Shown here piece by piece: positions 1 to 7,254 of a stretch of 64,000 nt of DNA (positions within the stretch are counted from its first letter, which is position 1; each line of letters opens with the position of its first letter). The stretch is from contig NZ_CP076361.1 in the NCBI RefSeq assembly GCF_018798885.1, forward strand, positions 2,633,501-2,697,500, in the 5' to 3' direction. The notes beneath the pieces are model-generated. The model worked only from the letters and a program-made list of their open reading frames with translations. It made no database searches and was not told the DNA's origin. The DNA comes from Gemmobacter fulvus. Its GTDB lineage: Bacteria; Pseudomonadota; Alphaproteobacteria; Rhodobacterales; Rhodobacteraceae. Position numbers and translations under genes: made by a program.

Positions 1-142
1 AGCCGATCTGCGTGCGGTCGATCCCCAGACACAGGATATCCAGATGTGCATCCAGCGCCAGGGCAAGCTGTGCGGCGGCCCCCACGGTGGTGGCGGCTTC
101 CTCGGCGGATGTCACGATGGTTGTCAGCGTTTTGTAAGCCAT
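1..142 (-). CDS. universal stress protein (UspA family), N-terminal part only
   Basis: The gene runs off the left edge; only about 47 N-terminal residues are visible, beginning MAYKTLTTIVTSAEEA. A hydrophobic first strand followed by an Ala-rich helix and 'LDILCLGID' fits the nucleotide-binding fold of the UspA family. The ATG at 142-140 is preceded on the minus strand by GAGGAG, a good ribosome binding site. It is divergent from ccoN and shares a 207-bp intergenic region with two FNR-like boxes. A UspA-type gene beside ccoNOQP is known in Rhodobacter (orf277 in R. capsulatus), which supports the call. Function beyond stress or energy-status sensing cannot be told from this fragment. Confidence 0.75.
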   Translation of the reverse strand, partial: MAYKTLTTIVTSAEEAATTVGAAAQLALALDAHLDILCLGIDRTQIG

Positions 143-203
143 GGCCAGATCTCCTCGGCGGATCGTTATATCTCCAGCATAGTCATCGGGGCAGAGTGCC
201 GCA

Positions 204-217
204 TTGACCTCGATCAA
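204..217. promoter_or_regulatory. FNR/FnrL-type box, uspA-proximal
   Basis: TTGAC-CTCG-ATCAA matches the FNR consensus TTGAT-N4-ATCAA at 9 of 10 positions. It lies 62 bp upstream of the uspA-like ATG. A class II site (centred at -41.5) would put a leftward start near 169, consistent with regulation of that gene. Confidence 0.75.
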
Positions 218-234
218 GCGACAGGCTCCATAGG

Positions 235-248
235 TTGACATGGATCAA
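235..248. promoter_or_regulatory. FNR/FnrL-type box, ccoN-proximal
   Basis: TTGAC-ATGG-ATCAA is a second near-consensus FNR site, 31 bp centre-to-centre from the first and 101 bp upstream of the ccoN ATG. Rhodobacter ccoNOQP operons are known FnrL targets, so this is the likely oxygen-responsive activator site for the oxidase operon. Confidence 0.8.
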
Positions 249-349
249 GGCCACTGGCGGCTGCATCTGCGAAAGCGGGACGGTCAAAAAGTGCCCGGCT
301 GGCTCGCCTCTCCCCTGAGTCGGACCGGGACAAGACGAAGGGACGCAAA

Positions 350-1948
350 ATGTGGGATTACGTTAAACTGGTCGTGCTTGGCCTTGTCGCGGTCTTTGCC
401 GCGATTGCGGCCAATTATGCACTCGACCCCGCCTATATGGTGAACGCGATCGTTGTCATGCTTGCGGCTGGCATCACCTTTCTCTGGGTGCTGCGCCGTA
501 TGGGTGAGCCGGTCTTCGCCTCCGCCAATGAATATAATGACGGCGTTGTGCGCGCCGGGGTCATCGCCACCTCATTCTGGGGTGTGGTGGGCTTTCTGGT
601 GGGCGTGGTCATCGCCTTTCAGCTCGCCTTCCCGTCGCTGAACATTCCGGGGATCGAAGGCGTTCTGAACTTCGGCCGGTTGCGGCCGCTGCACACCAGT
701 GCCGTGATTTTCGCCTTTGGCGGCAATGCCCTGATCATGTCGGCCTTCTACATCGTGCAGCGCACCTGCGCCACGCGGCTGTGGGGCGGCAATCTGGGCT
801 GGTTCGTGTTCTGGGGCTGGCAGCTGATGATCGTGCTGGCCGCCACCTCTTATGTGCTGGGCGGCACCCAGTCCAAGGAATATGCTGAAACCGTCTGGTA
901 TATCGACTGGTGGATCGTGGTTGTCTGGGTCAGCTTCCTGCTGGTGTTCATGGGCACACTGATCAACCGCAAGGAGCCGCATATCTATGTGGCCAACTGG
1001 TTCCTGCTGTCGATGATCATCACCGTGGCCATGCTGCATGTGGTGAACAACCTCGCCGTTCCGGTGAACATGTTCAGCTCCAAATCCGTGTCTCTGTTCG
1101 GCGGCGTGCAGGATGCCATGACGCAATGGTGGTATGGCCACAATGCCGTGGGCTTCTTCCTGACCGCGGGCTTCCTGGGCATGATGTATTATTTCGTGCC
1201 GAAACAGGCCGAACGCCCGGTGTTCAGCTACAAGCTGTCGATCATCCACTTCTGGGCGCTGATCTTCCTGTATATCTGGGCCGGTCCGCACCACCTGCAC
1301 TATACCGCGCTGCCGGAATGGGCCGCGACGCTGGGCATGGTGTTCTCGATCATGCTGTGGATGCCGTCCTGGGGGGGCATGATCAACGGTCTGATGACGC
1401 TGTCGGGCGCCTGGGACAAGCTGCGCACCGATCCGATCATCCGCATGATGGTGGTCTCCATCGGCTTTTACGGCATGTCGACCTTCGAAGGCCCGATGAT
1501 GTCGATCAAGGCGGTGAACTCGCTGTCGCATTACACTGACTGGACCATCGGCCACGTCCATTCCGGCGCGCTCGGCTGGAACGGCATGATCACCTTCGGC
1601 GCGCTGTATTTCCTGACGCCGCGCCTGTGGAACCGCGAAGGGCTGTATAGCCTCAAGCTGGTCAGCTGGCACTTCTGGCTCGCCACCATCGGCATCGTTC
1701 TCTACGCCTCGGCCATGTGGGTCACCGGCATCATGGAGGGCCTGATGTGGCGCGAAGTGGATGCAAACGGCTTCCTCGTGAACGCCTTCGCCGATACCGT
1801 TGCCGCCAAGTTCCCGATGTATGTGGTGCGCGGACTGGGTGGGGTCATGTTCCTCGCCGGGGCCATGATCATGTGCTACAACCTGTGGATGACCGTGCGT
1901 GCCGTGCCTGCAAAGGCACCGCAGGCATCGGCTGTCCCCGCTGAATAA
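350..1948 (+). CDS. ccoN: cbb3-type cytochrome c oxidase subunit I
   Basis: This is the catalytic heme-copper subunit of the high-affinity terminal oxidase: it reduces O2 to water at the heme b3/CuB centre in the inner membrane. The 532-residue protein has about a dozen hydrophobic helices. Metal-ligand motifs are present: RLRPLHTS (His115, low-spin heme b), [11 protein letters not shown] (CuB region), GPHHLHYT (CuB His pair) and [16 protein letters not shown] (heme b3 and heme b His). Length is normal for CcoN. The ATG at 350 follows AAGGGA. It is first in the tight operon ccoNOQP and lies downstream of the FNR boxes. Confidence 0.97.
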   Translation: MWDYVKLVVLGLVAVFAAIAANYALDPAYMVNAIVVMLAAGITFLWVLRRMGEPVFASANEYNDGVVRAGVIATSFWGVVGFLVGVVIAFQLAFPSLNIPGIEGVLNFGRLRPLHTSAVIFAFGGNALIMSAFYIVQRTCATRLWGGNLGWFVFWGWQLMIVLAATSYVLGGTQSKEYAETVWYIDWWIVVVWVSFLLVFMGTLINRKEPHIYVANWFLLSMIITVAMLHVVNNLAVPVNMFSSKSVSLFGGVQDAMTQWWYGHNAVGFFLTAGFLGMMYYFVPKQAERPVFSYKLSIIHFWALIFLYIWAGPHHLHYTALPEWAATLGMVFSIMLWMPSWGGMINGLMTLSGAWDKLRTDPIIRMMVVSIGFYGMSTFEGPMMSIKAVNSLSHYTDWTIGHVHSGALGWNGMITFGALYFLTPRLWNREGLYSLKLVSWHFWLATIGIVLYASAMWVTGIMEGLMWREVDANGFLVNAFADTVAAKFPMYVVRGLGGVMFLAGAMIMCYNLWMTVRAVPAKAPQASAVPAE

Positions 1949-1962
1949 GGGAGGGAACAGTC

Positions 1963-2688
1963 ATGGCTTTTCTCGACAAACACAAAGTCATCGAAACCCA
2001 CGCCACGCTGCTGCTGGTGCTGTCGTTCCTGGTGGTGACCATCGGCGGGCTGGTGCAGATCGTGCCGCTGTTCTACCTGGAAAACACCATCGAAAAGGTT
2101 GAAGGGGTGCGCCCCTACAGCCCGATGGAACTGGCAGGCCGCGAGATCTATGTGCGCGAAGGCTGCTATGTCTGCCACAGCCAGATGATCCGCCCGATGC
2201 GCGACGAGGTGGAGCGGTATGGCCATTACAGCCTTGCTGCGGAATCGATGTATGACCATCCGTTCCAATGGGGTTCCAAACGCACCGGGCCGGATCTGGC
2301 ACGGGTCGGCGGGCGCTATTCGGATGAATGGCATGTCGATCACCTGATGGATCCGCAATCGGTGGTGCCGGAATCGGTGATGCCCAAATACGAATACCTG
2401 ATGGGCAACAAGTTGGATGGCGCGCATGTCGCGGATTCCATGTGGGCCAATCAGGTGGTGGGCGTGCCCTATACCGACGAGATGATGCAGAATGCGGTGG
2501 CGGATTTCGCGGCGCAGGCCGATCCCAATGCCGACAGTGAAGGCCTTCTGGCCCGCTATCCCGGCGCGCAGGTGCGTAACTTTGACGGGCAGGCGGCTGT
2601 GACGGAAATGGATGCGCTGATCGCCTATCTGCAAGTTCTGGGCACGATGGTCGATTTCTCGACCTTCCAGCCCGATCCGAACCGCTGA
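1963..2688 (+). CDS. ccoO: cbb3-type cytochrome c oxidase subunit II (mono-heme c)
   Basis: This membrane-anchored mono-heme cytochrome c passes electrons to CcoN. It has 241 residues: an N-terminal transmembrane anchor at about 14-38, then a periplasmic domain with the single CYVCH heme c motif (Cys68, Cys71, His72) and a Met-containing 'ESVMPKYEY' segment that could supply the axial ligand. It begins 15 bp after the ccoN stop, behind GGGAGGGAAC. Confidence 0.97.
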   Translation: MAFLDKHKVIETHATLLLVLSFLVVTIGGLVQIVPLFYLENTIEKVEGVRPYSPMELAGREIYVREGCYVCHSQMIRPMRDEVERYGHYSLAAESMYDHPFQWGSKRTGPDLARVGGRYSDEWHVDHLMDPQSVVPESVMPKYEYLMGNKLDGAHVADSMWANQVVGVPYTDEMMQNAVADFAAQADPNADSEGLLARYPGAQVRNFDGQAAVTEMDALIAYLQVLGTMVDFSTFQPDPNR

Positions 2689-2700
2689 GGAGGGGAAGTG

Positions 2701-2910
2701 ATGGATACCTATTCTTTCCTGCGGCATTTTGCCGACAGCTGGATGCTCTTGCTGATGACCGCGCTGTTCGTGGGCATCGTGGTGTTTGCCTTCCGCCCCG
2801 GCAGCCGCAGCGTGCAGGATGATGCCGCCAACTCGATCTTCCGCAACGAAAAGCGCCCGGCGCGCGATCCTGCGGAAGCCCCGGTCCGCCGCAATAGCAA
2901 GGAGGCGTGA
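2701..2910 (+). CDS. ccoQ: cbb3-type oxidase small subunit CcoQ (FixQ)
   Basis: This is a small single-pass membrane protein that in relatives stabilises the cbb3 complex. The sequence starts MDTYSFLRHFADSWMLLLM, has one transmembrane helix at about 15-33 ending in 'VFAFRPGS', then a charged cytoplasmic tail; 69 residues is usual. I chose ATG 2701 over the in-frame GTG at 2698 because the GGAGGGG ribosome site is better spaced from 2701. It lies between ccoO and ccoP. Confidence 0.93.
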   Translation: MDTYSFLRHFADSWMLLLMTALFVGIVVFAFRPGSRSVQDDAANSIFRNEKRPARDPAEAPVRRNSKEA

Positions 2911-2913
2911 GAC

Positions 2914-3801
2914 ATGTGCGCCAAGCAAGTGAAGAAACCCGGCGAGGTTGAAACCACCGGCCATGAATGGGACGGCATCCGGGAACTCGACAATCCGATG
3001 CCGCGCTGGTGGCTGTATACCTTCTACCTGACCATCATCTGGGCCATCGGTTATACCTTCTTTTACCCGGCTTGGCCGCTGGTCACCTCGGCCACGCAGG
3101 GGCTGTGGGGCGGCACGGCGGCGGGCAATCCGCGTCTGGCCGTGGTCGAAGAGATCAAGCGCTTCGATGATGCCAATGCGCCGATCAAGGCCAAACTGGT
3201 GGCAGCAGATCTGAACGCCATTGCCACCGACCCGGAGCTGGAGGGCTATGCCAAATCCGCCGGGGCGGCAGTGTTCAAGACCTGGTGCGCCCAGTGCCAT
3301 GGCGCCGGGGCTGCGGGTGTGCAGGCGGGGGGCTACCCCAACCTGCTCGACGATGACTGGCTTTGGGGCGGGGATATGGAATCGATCCATCTGACCGTGA
3401 CCCATGGCATCCGCAACACCACCGATGCCGATGCGCGCTATTCGGAAATGCCGAAGTTCGGGGTCGATGGCCTGCTGGAGAAACCGCAGATTGCCGAGGT
3501 CGTGGAATATGTTCTGCAGATTTCGGGCCAAGAGCATGATGCGGCACTGGCAACCGCAGGGGCGACGGTGTTTGCCGACAATTGCGCCGCCTGCCATATG
3601 GAAGACGGCTCTGGCGACCGGGCGCAGGGGGCCCCCAAGCTGACCGATGCGGTCTGGCTTTACGGTGGCGACCGCGATAAGCTGATCGAGACGGTCACCT
3701 ATGCCCGTTTCGGGGTGATGCCGAACTGGAACACGCGCCTGTCGGAAGACGAGATCCGGGCCGTGTCGACCTATGTTCACAGCCTTGGTGGCGGCGAATA
3801 A
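2914..3801 (+). CDS. ccoP: cbb3-type cytochrome c oxidase subunit III (di-heme c)
   Basis: This is the di-heme cytochrome c entry subunit of the cbb3 oxidase. The 295 residues hold one transmembrane helix at about 35-55 and two tandem cytochrome c domains, with heme motifs CAQCH (Cys125-His129) and CAACH (Cys224-His228). The gene follows ccoQ by 3 bp and is the last of ccoNOQP; a strong intrinsic terminator lies 20 bp past its stop. Confidence 0.97.
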   Translation: MCAKQVKKPGEVETTGHEWDGIRELDNPMPRWWLYTFYLTIIWAIGYTFFYPAWPLVTSATQGLWGGTAAGNPRLAVVEEIKRFDDANAPIKAKLVAADLNAIATDPELEGYAKSAGAAVFKTWCAQCHGAGAAGVQAGGYPNLLDDDWLWGGDMESIHLTVTHGIRNTTDADARYSEMPKFGVDGLLEKPQIAEVVEYVLQISGQEHDAALATAGATVFADNCAACHMEDGSGDRAQGAPKLTDAVWLYGGDRDKLIETVTYARFGVMPNWNTRLSEDEIRAVSTYVHSLGGGE

Positions 3802-3822
3802 GCTTCCGTCCCACAGAATCGA

Positions 3823-3852
3823 AAAGGCCCCCGGCGTGCCGGGGGCCTTTTT
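3823..3852 (+). terminator. intrinsic terminator of ccoNOQP, probably bidirectional
   Basis: The arms AAAGGCCCCCGG and CCGGGGGCCTTT form a perfect 12-bp stem around a CGTG tetraloop. A-tract on one side and T-tract on the other make it usable from both strands, so it could also stop the convergent small gene at 3869-4018. Confidence 0.92.
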
Positions 3853-3868
3853 GCTTTGCCCGCCATGC

Positions 3869-4018
3869 TTAACGTCCGAACCAGCATTGCGGATGCGTGA
3901 TGCGGCCCTGCCAGAAATATTCATCCTCCAGCCGCCGCTGTTCGGCCAGACGTTCGCGGCTGTTGCGCGGCTCCAGCCGGGTGGCGATCATCAGGCTTTG
4001 TGCAAGAATACCTAACAT
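3869..4018 (-). CDS. 49-residue protein of unknown function
   Basis: A short gene starting MLGILAQSLMIATRLEP and ending THPQCWFGR. The ATG at 4018 is preceded by AAGGAGAG at good spacing, which is the main evidence that it is translated. The protein has a hydrophobic N-terminal segment of about 13 residues, then an Arg/Glu-rich middle (RERLAEQRRLEDEYF) likely to be helical, then an aromatic tail. It is convergent with ccoP (sharing its terminator) and divergent from the LysR-type gene at 4118, so it is the natural candidate target of that regulator. I do not recognise the family. Confidence 0.55.
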   Translation of the reverse strand: MLGILAQSLMIATRLEPRNSRERLAEQRRLEDEYFWQGRITHPQCWFGR

Positions 4019-4117
4019 TTTTCTCTCCTTCATCTCTGCGTCCTTCTTGATTGATGCCATTTTAAAGCTGAACATGCGACTCAGCGTTTTTTGCAATATG
4101 TAAGGCAGGCTTTCACG

Positions 4118-5005
4118 ATGGAATGGCGCGGCTTCCCTCCGCTTTCAGCGCTGCGCGCCTTTGCGGCCTTTGCACAGGCGCCGACGCTGGATCAGGCGGG
4201 CGCGTTGATCGGCGTGACTCATGCCGCCATCAGCCAGCAGATCCGCGCGCTGGAAACGCAGATGGGGGTGGCGCTGGTGGATCGGGGCGGGCGCAGGCTG
4301 GCGCTGACCGACGAGGGGCGGCGGCTGGCCGAGGCGCTGGAGGCGGGCTTTGGCCAGATCGCCACGGTGGTTGCCGAACTGACCGGCAGCGATGGCAGCC
4401 GCCCGCTGCGCATCACCACAACGCCGTCTTTTGCCAGCGGCTGGTTGCTGCCACGGCTGCCCGAATTCCGGGCGCAGCATCCGGGCATTGATCTGGTGAT
4501 CGACCCCGCGCCGGAACAACGTGACATCGGGCGCGAGGCCGATGTGGGCCTGCGCTACGGCAATGGCGACTGGCCGGGGCTGGAGGCGCGGCTGGTGCTG
4601 CGCTCGTCGGTGGTGGTGGTGGCCTCGCCCGGTCTGGTTCCCGCAGACGGGCCGCAGGATGCCGCGCATCTGGCAAAGCTGCCCTGGTTGCAGGAGCCGG
4701 GCACCAATGAGGTGACAGGCTTTCTGCAACAATACGGCCTGACACGCGAAAAACGTGCGGGCATGATTTCCCTGCCCGGCAACATGATGCTGGATGCGGC
4801 GCGCGACGGGCAGGGGGTTGCGGTGGTGGCGCGGGCCTTCGTGCTGGCCGATCTGGCGGCGGGGCGGTTGCGGCTGCTGCACGAGGACAAGGAGCATGAA
4901 GGCTATTTTCTGGTCACCCGTCCCGGTGTTCTGCGCCCGCCGCTCAAGGCCTTTGCGCAATGGGTGCTGCGGCAAGCGGACGCAGGGCCGGGGCAGGCCA
5001 TTTGA
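4118..5005 (+). CDS. LysR-type transcriptional regulator, GcvA-like
   Basis: The 295-residue protein has the LysR layout: an N-terminal winged helix-turn-helix ('PPLSALRAFAAFAQ' through 'HAAISQQIRALETQMGVAL') and a periplasmic-binding-like effector domain from about residue 90. 'RGGRRLALTDEGRRLAEAL' and 'FASGWLLPRLPEF' are typical of the GcvA subgroup. I use ATG 4118, behind AAGGCAGG; a TTG at 4091 is the alternative. It is divergent from the 49-residue gene with a 99-bp gap, the usual layout for a LysR regulator and its target. Effector unknown. The stop codon lies inside an FNR-like box. Confidence 0.88.
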   Translation: MEWRGFPPLSALRAFAAFAQAPTLDQAGALIGVTHAAISQQIRALETQMGVALVDRGGRRLALTDEGRRLAEALEAGFGQIATVVAELTGSDGSRPLRITTTPSFASGWLLPRLPEFRAQHPGIDLVIDPAPEQRDIGREADVGLRYGNGDWPGLEARLVLRSSVVVVASPGLVPADGPQDAAHLAKLPWLQEPGTNEVTGFLQQYGLTREKRAGMISLPGNMMLDAARDGQGVAVVARAFVLADLAAGRLRLLHEDKEHEGYFLVTRPGVLRPPLKAFAQWVLRQADAGPGQAI

Positions 5006-5015
5006 CACAGGTCAA
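5002..5015. promoter_or_regulatory. FNR-like box overlapping the end of the LysR gene
   Basis: TTGAC-ACAG-GTCAA is a perfect 5-bp inverted repeat with FNR spacing, differing from the consensus at one base in each half. It overlaps the stop codon of the LysR gene and is 348 bp from the ccoG start, too far for a classical ccoG promoter. Confidence 0.5.
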
Positions 5016-5362
5016 GGCGCGCAGGCCCGGCGCATGACAGAAGAAGGGCGTCAGGCCGCAACGCTTGGCATCGGCACCGCCGCCCCATCCTGTTCGCGCG
5101 TTTCCTAGGGGTGGCGGTGCCGTTTCATGCCTTTGCCAGTGGCATGACCTCAATCGCCCCCCCTTTACCCGATGATGCGGCCATTCGGCACAGGCAGGCA
5201 GGATCCGCCCGGAATTGCAGGCTTTATTGGTCTGCACCCGGGGCTGCGCGCAATATGCCGCATCGCTTAGGTGTATCGGGGATGCGATTTTTGATACAGG
5301 TCAAGGCAGCCAAAGGCGCGCGGCCCCATACCAATGCAGAAGTCGCCAGTCGGAGCCATTCC
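5006..5362. other. intergenic region between the LysR gene and ccoG
   Basis: This 357-bp gap has FNR-like boxes near both ends. A 24-codon reading frame (5034-5108, starting MTEEGRQAATLG) lacks a convincing ribosome site. An open frame in phase with ccoG extends back to 5111 but includes the FNR box at 5291-5304, so it is better read as leader. No other gene is supported. Confidence 0.6.
5291..5304. promoter_or_regulatory. FNR/FnrL-type box upstream of ccoG
   Basis: TTGAT-ACAG-GTCAA has one mismatch to TTGAT-N4-ATCAA and is centred about 65 bp upstream of the GTG start of ccoG. A class II site would give a transcript starting near 5339. Oxygen control of rdxBHIS/ccoGHIS by FnrL is known in Rhodobacter. 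Confidence 0.78.
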
Positions 5363-6793
5363 GTGACAAGCCCAGATACCGAACCACATTCCCTTTACGC
5401 CGCGCGCGAACCCATTTTCCCCCGTCGGGTGAAGGGGACGTTCCGCACCCTGAAATGGTGGCTGTTGGCGCTCATGCTTGGGGCCTATTACCTCGCCCCA
5501 TGGATCCGCTGGGATCGCGGGCCTGCCTTGCCGGATCAGGCAGTGTTGCTGGATCTGGCGAACCGGCGCTTTTTCTTTTTCATGATCGAGATCTGGCCGC
5601 ATGAATTCTATTTCGTGGCGGGGCTGCTGATCATGGCCGGGCTGGGGTTGTTTCTGTTCACCTCGGCGGCGGGGCGGGTCTGGTGCGGCTATGCCTGCCC
5701 GCAGACAGTCTGGACCGATCTGATGATCTTGGTCGAACGCTGGGTGGAGGGCGACCGCAACGCCCGGCTGCGGCTGCACCGGCAGAAATGGAATGCCGAA
5801 AAGGTCCGCAAGCGGGCAGTGAAATGGACGCTGTGGTTTCTGATCGGCCTCGCCACGGGTGGGGCCTGGGTGTTCTATTTCACCGATGCGCCGACCTTGC
5901 TGAAGGATCTGGTCACTGGCCAGGCGCATCCGATTGCCTATACGACGATCTTCGTGCTGACAGCGACGACCTTCCTGTTCGGCGGCTTTTTCCGCGAACA
6001 GGTCTGTATCTATGCCTGCCCCTGGCCGCGCATTCAGGCCGCGATGATGGACGAAGATACCATCACGGTGGCTTACCGCGACTGGCGGGGCGAGCCGCGC
6101 GGCAAGCTGCACAAGGGCGAACCTACGGCCGGGCAGGGCGATTGCATTGATTGCATGGCCTGCGTGAACGTCTGCCCGATGGGCATCGACATCCGGGATG
6201 GCCAGCAACTCGCCTGCATCACCTGCGGCCTGTGCATCGACGCCTGCAATGACACGATGGACAAGATCGGCAAGCCGCGCGGCCTGATCGACTATCTGGC
6301 CCTGACCGACGAGACGCGCGAGCGTGCAGGTGCCGCGCCGAAATCGGTGTGGAAACATGTGTTCCGCCCGCGCACCATTCTTTACACTGTGCTGTGGGCC
6401 GGGGTGGGCATCGCGCTGGTGGTGGCGCTGTTCCTGCGTTCGGACATCGACGTGAACGTGACGCCGGTGCGCAACCCCACCTTTGTCACCCTGTCGGATG
6501 GCACGATCCGCAACACCTATGACGTGCGCCTGCGCAACAAGCTGGGCGAAGATCACAGCTATGCAATCACCATTACCTCGGCGGCGGATCTGGCGCTGCG
6601 GATCGAGGGGCGCGATGACAATATCGTCACGGTGCCCGCGAACGAGACCTTCTCGACCCGCGTGTATCTTGAGGCCGCACCGGGCAGCGCGGCGGCAGAG
6701 GCCGAACGCAGCGATGTGCGGATCTGGGTCGGCGCGGATGTCGGCAATGCCCGTGTGCATCATGACACGGTGTTCAACGGGAAGGGGCAGTAA
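5363..6793 (+). CDS. ccoG: cbb3 oxidase assembly protein CcoG (RdxB/FixG), polyferredoxin
   Basis: CcoG is a membrane 4Fe-4S protein that supports copper delivery and cbb3 oxidase assembly. The protein has transmembrane helices at about 33-48, 84-102, 157-174 and 193-212, a conserved VWCGYACPQTVW segment, two cysteine clusters CIDCMACVNVCP (261-272) and CITCGLCIDACN (285-296), another helix, and a C-terminal Ig-like domain. I place the start at GTG 5363, behind GGAG 5352-5355, giving 476 residues, the usual size; an ATG at 5111 would place the FNR box inside the gene. It is first of ccoGHIS. Confidence 0.95.
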   Translation: MTSPDTEPHSLYAAREPIFPRRVKGTFRTLKWWLLALMLGAYYLAPWIRWDRGPALPDQAVLLDLANRRFFFFMIEIWPHEFYFVAGLLIMAGLGLFLFTSAAGRVWCGYACPQTVWTDLMILVERWVEGDRNARLRLHRQKWNAEKVRKRAVKWTLWFLIGLATGGAWVFYFTDAPTLLKDLVTGQAHPIAYTTIFVLTATTFLFGGFFREQVCIYACPWPRIQAAMMDEDTITVAYRDWRGEPRGKLHKGEPTAGQGDCIDCMACVNVCPMGIDIRDGQQLACITCGLCIDACNDTMDKIGKPRGLIDYLALTDETRERAGAAPKSVWKHVFRPRTILYTVLWAGVGIALVVALFLRSDIDVNVTPVRNPTFVTLSDGTIRNTYDVRLRNKLGEDHSYAITITSAADLALRIEGRDDNIVTVPANETFSTRVYLEAAPGSAAAEAERSDVRIWVGADVGNARVHHDTVFNGKGQ

Positions 6794-6794
6794 C

Positions 6795-7250
6795 ATGGGC
6801 GAAATCACCGGACGGCAGGTTTTCGCGGTGACGGCAGGGGCCTTTGCCGTGATCATCGGGGTGAATGTGCTGATGGCCTACAAGGCGATCAGCACCTTTC
6901 CGGGGGTCGAGGTGAAGAACTCCTACGTCGCCTCGCAACAGTTCGAGGCGAACCGGACGGCGCAGGACGCGCTGGGCTGGACCCTGACGCCCAGCTATGC
7001 GCCCGAGGACGGGCTGCGCCTGACCTTTACCGATGCCGAAGGGCTGCCGGTGCCGGTGCGTGAGCTGACGGTTCTGGTCGGGCGCACAACCTCGACCACG
7101 GCGGATCAGAAACCGCAATTCGTGCGCGAGGCCGGGGCCTATCTTGCCCCGGTGACGCTGGCGCCCGGCAAATGGATGTTGCAGGTCACGGCCGAGGCCG
7201 AAGACGGCACGCCGTTCCAGCAACGGCTGGACCTGTTGGTGAAAGGCTGA
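6795..7250 (+). CDS. ccoH: cbb3 oxidase assembly protein CcoH (FixH family)
   Basis: The 151-residue protein has an N-terminal transmembrane helix at about 10-30 and a periplasmic beta-rich domain, as in the FixH/CcoH family needed for cbb3 assembly. It starts one base after the ccoG stop and ends 4 bp before ccoI, indicating translational coupling. 'WTLTPSYAPEDGLRLTF' matches the family only loosely; position in ccoGHIS makes the assignment firm. Confidence 0.93.
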   Translation: MGEITGRQVFAVTAGAFAVIIGVNVLMAYKAISTFPGVEVKNSYVASQQFEANRTAQDALGWTLTPSYAPEDGLRLTFTDAEGLPVPVRELTVLVGRTTSTTADQKPQFVREAGAYLAPVTLAPGKWMLQVTAEAEDGTPFQQRLDLLVKG

Positions 7251-7254
7251 TGCC

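Noticed and set aside
5034-5108. 24-codon frame downstream of the FNR-like box at 5002
   Set aside because: No clear ribosome site, and a class II FNR transcript would start after its ATG.
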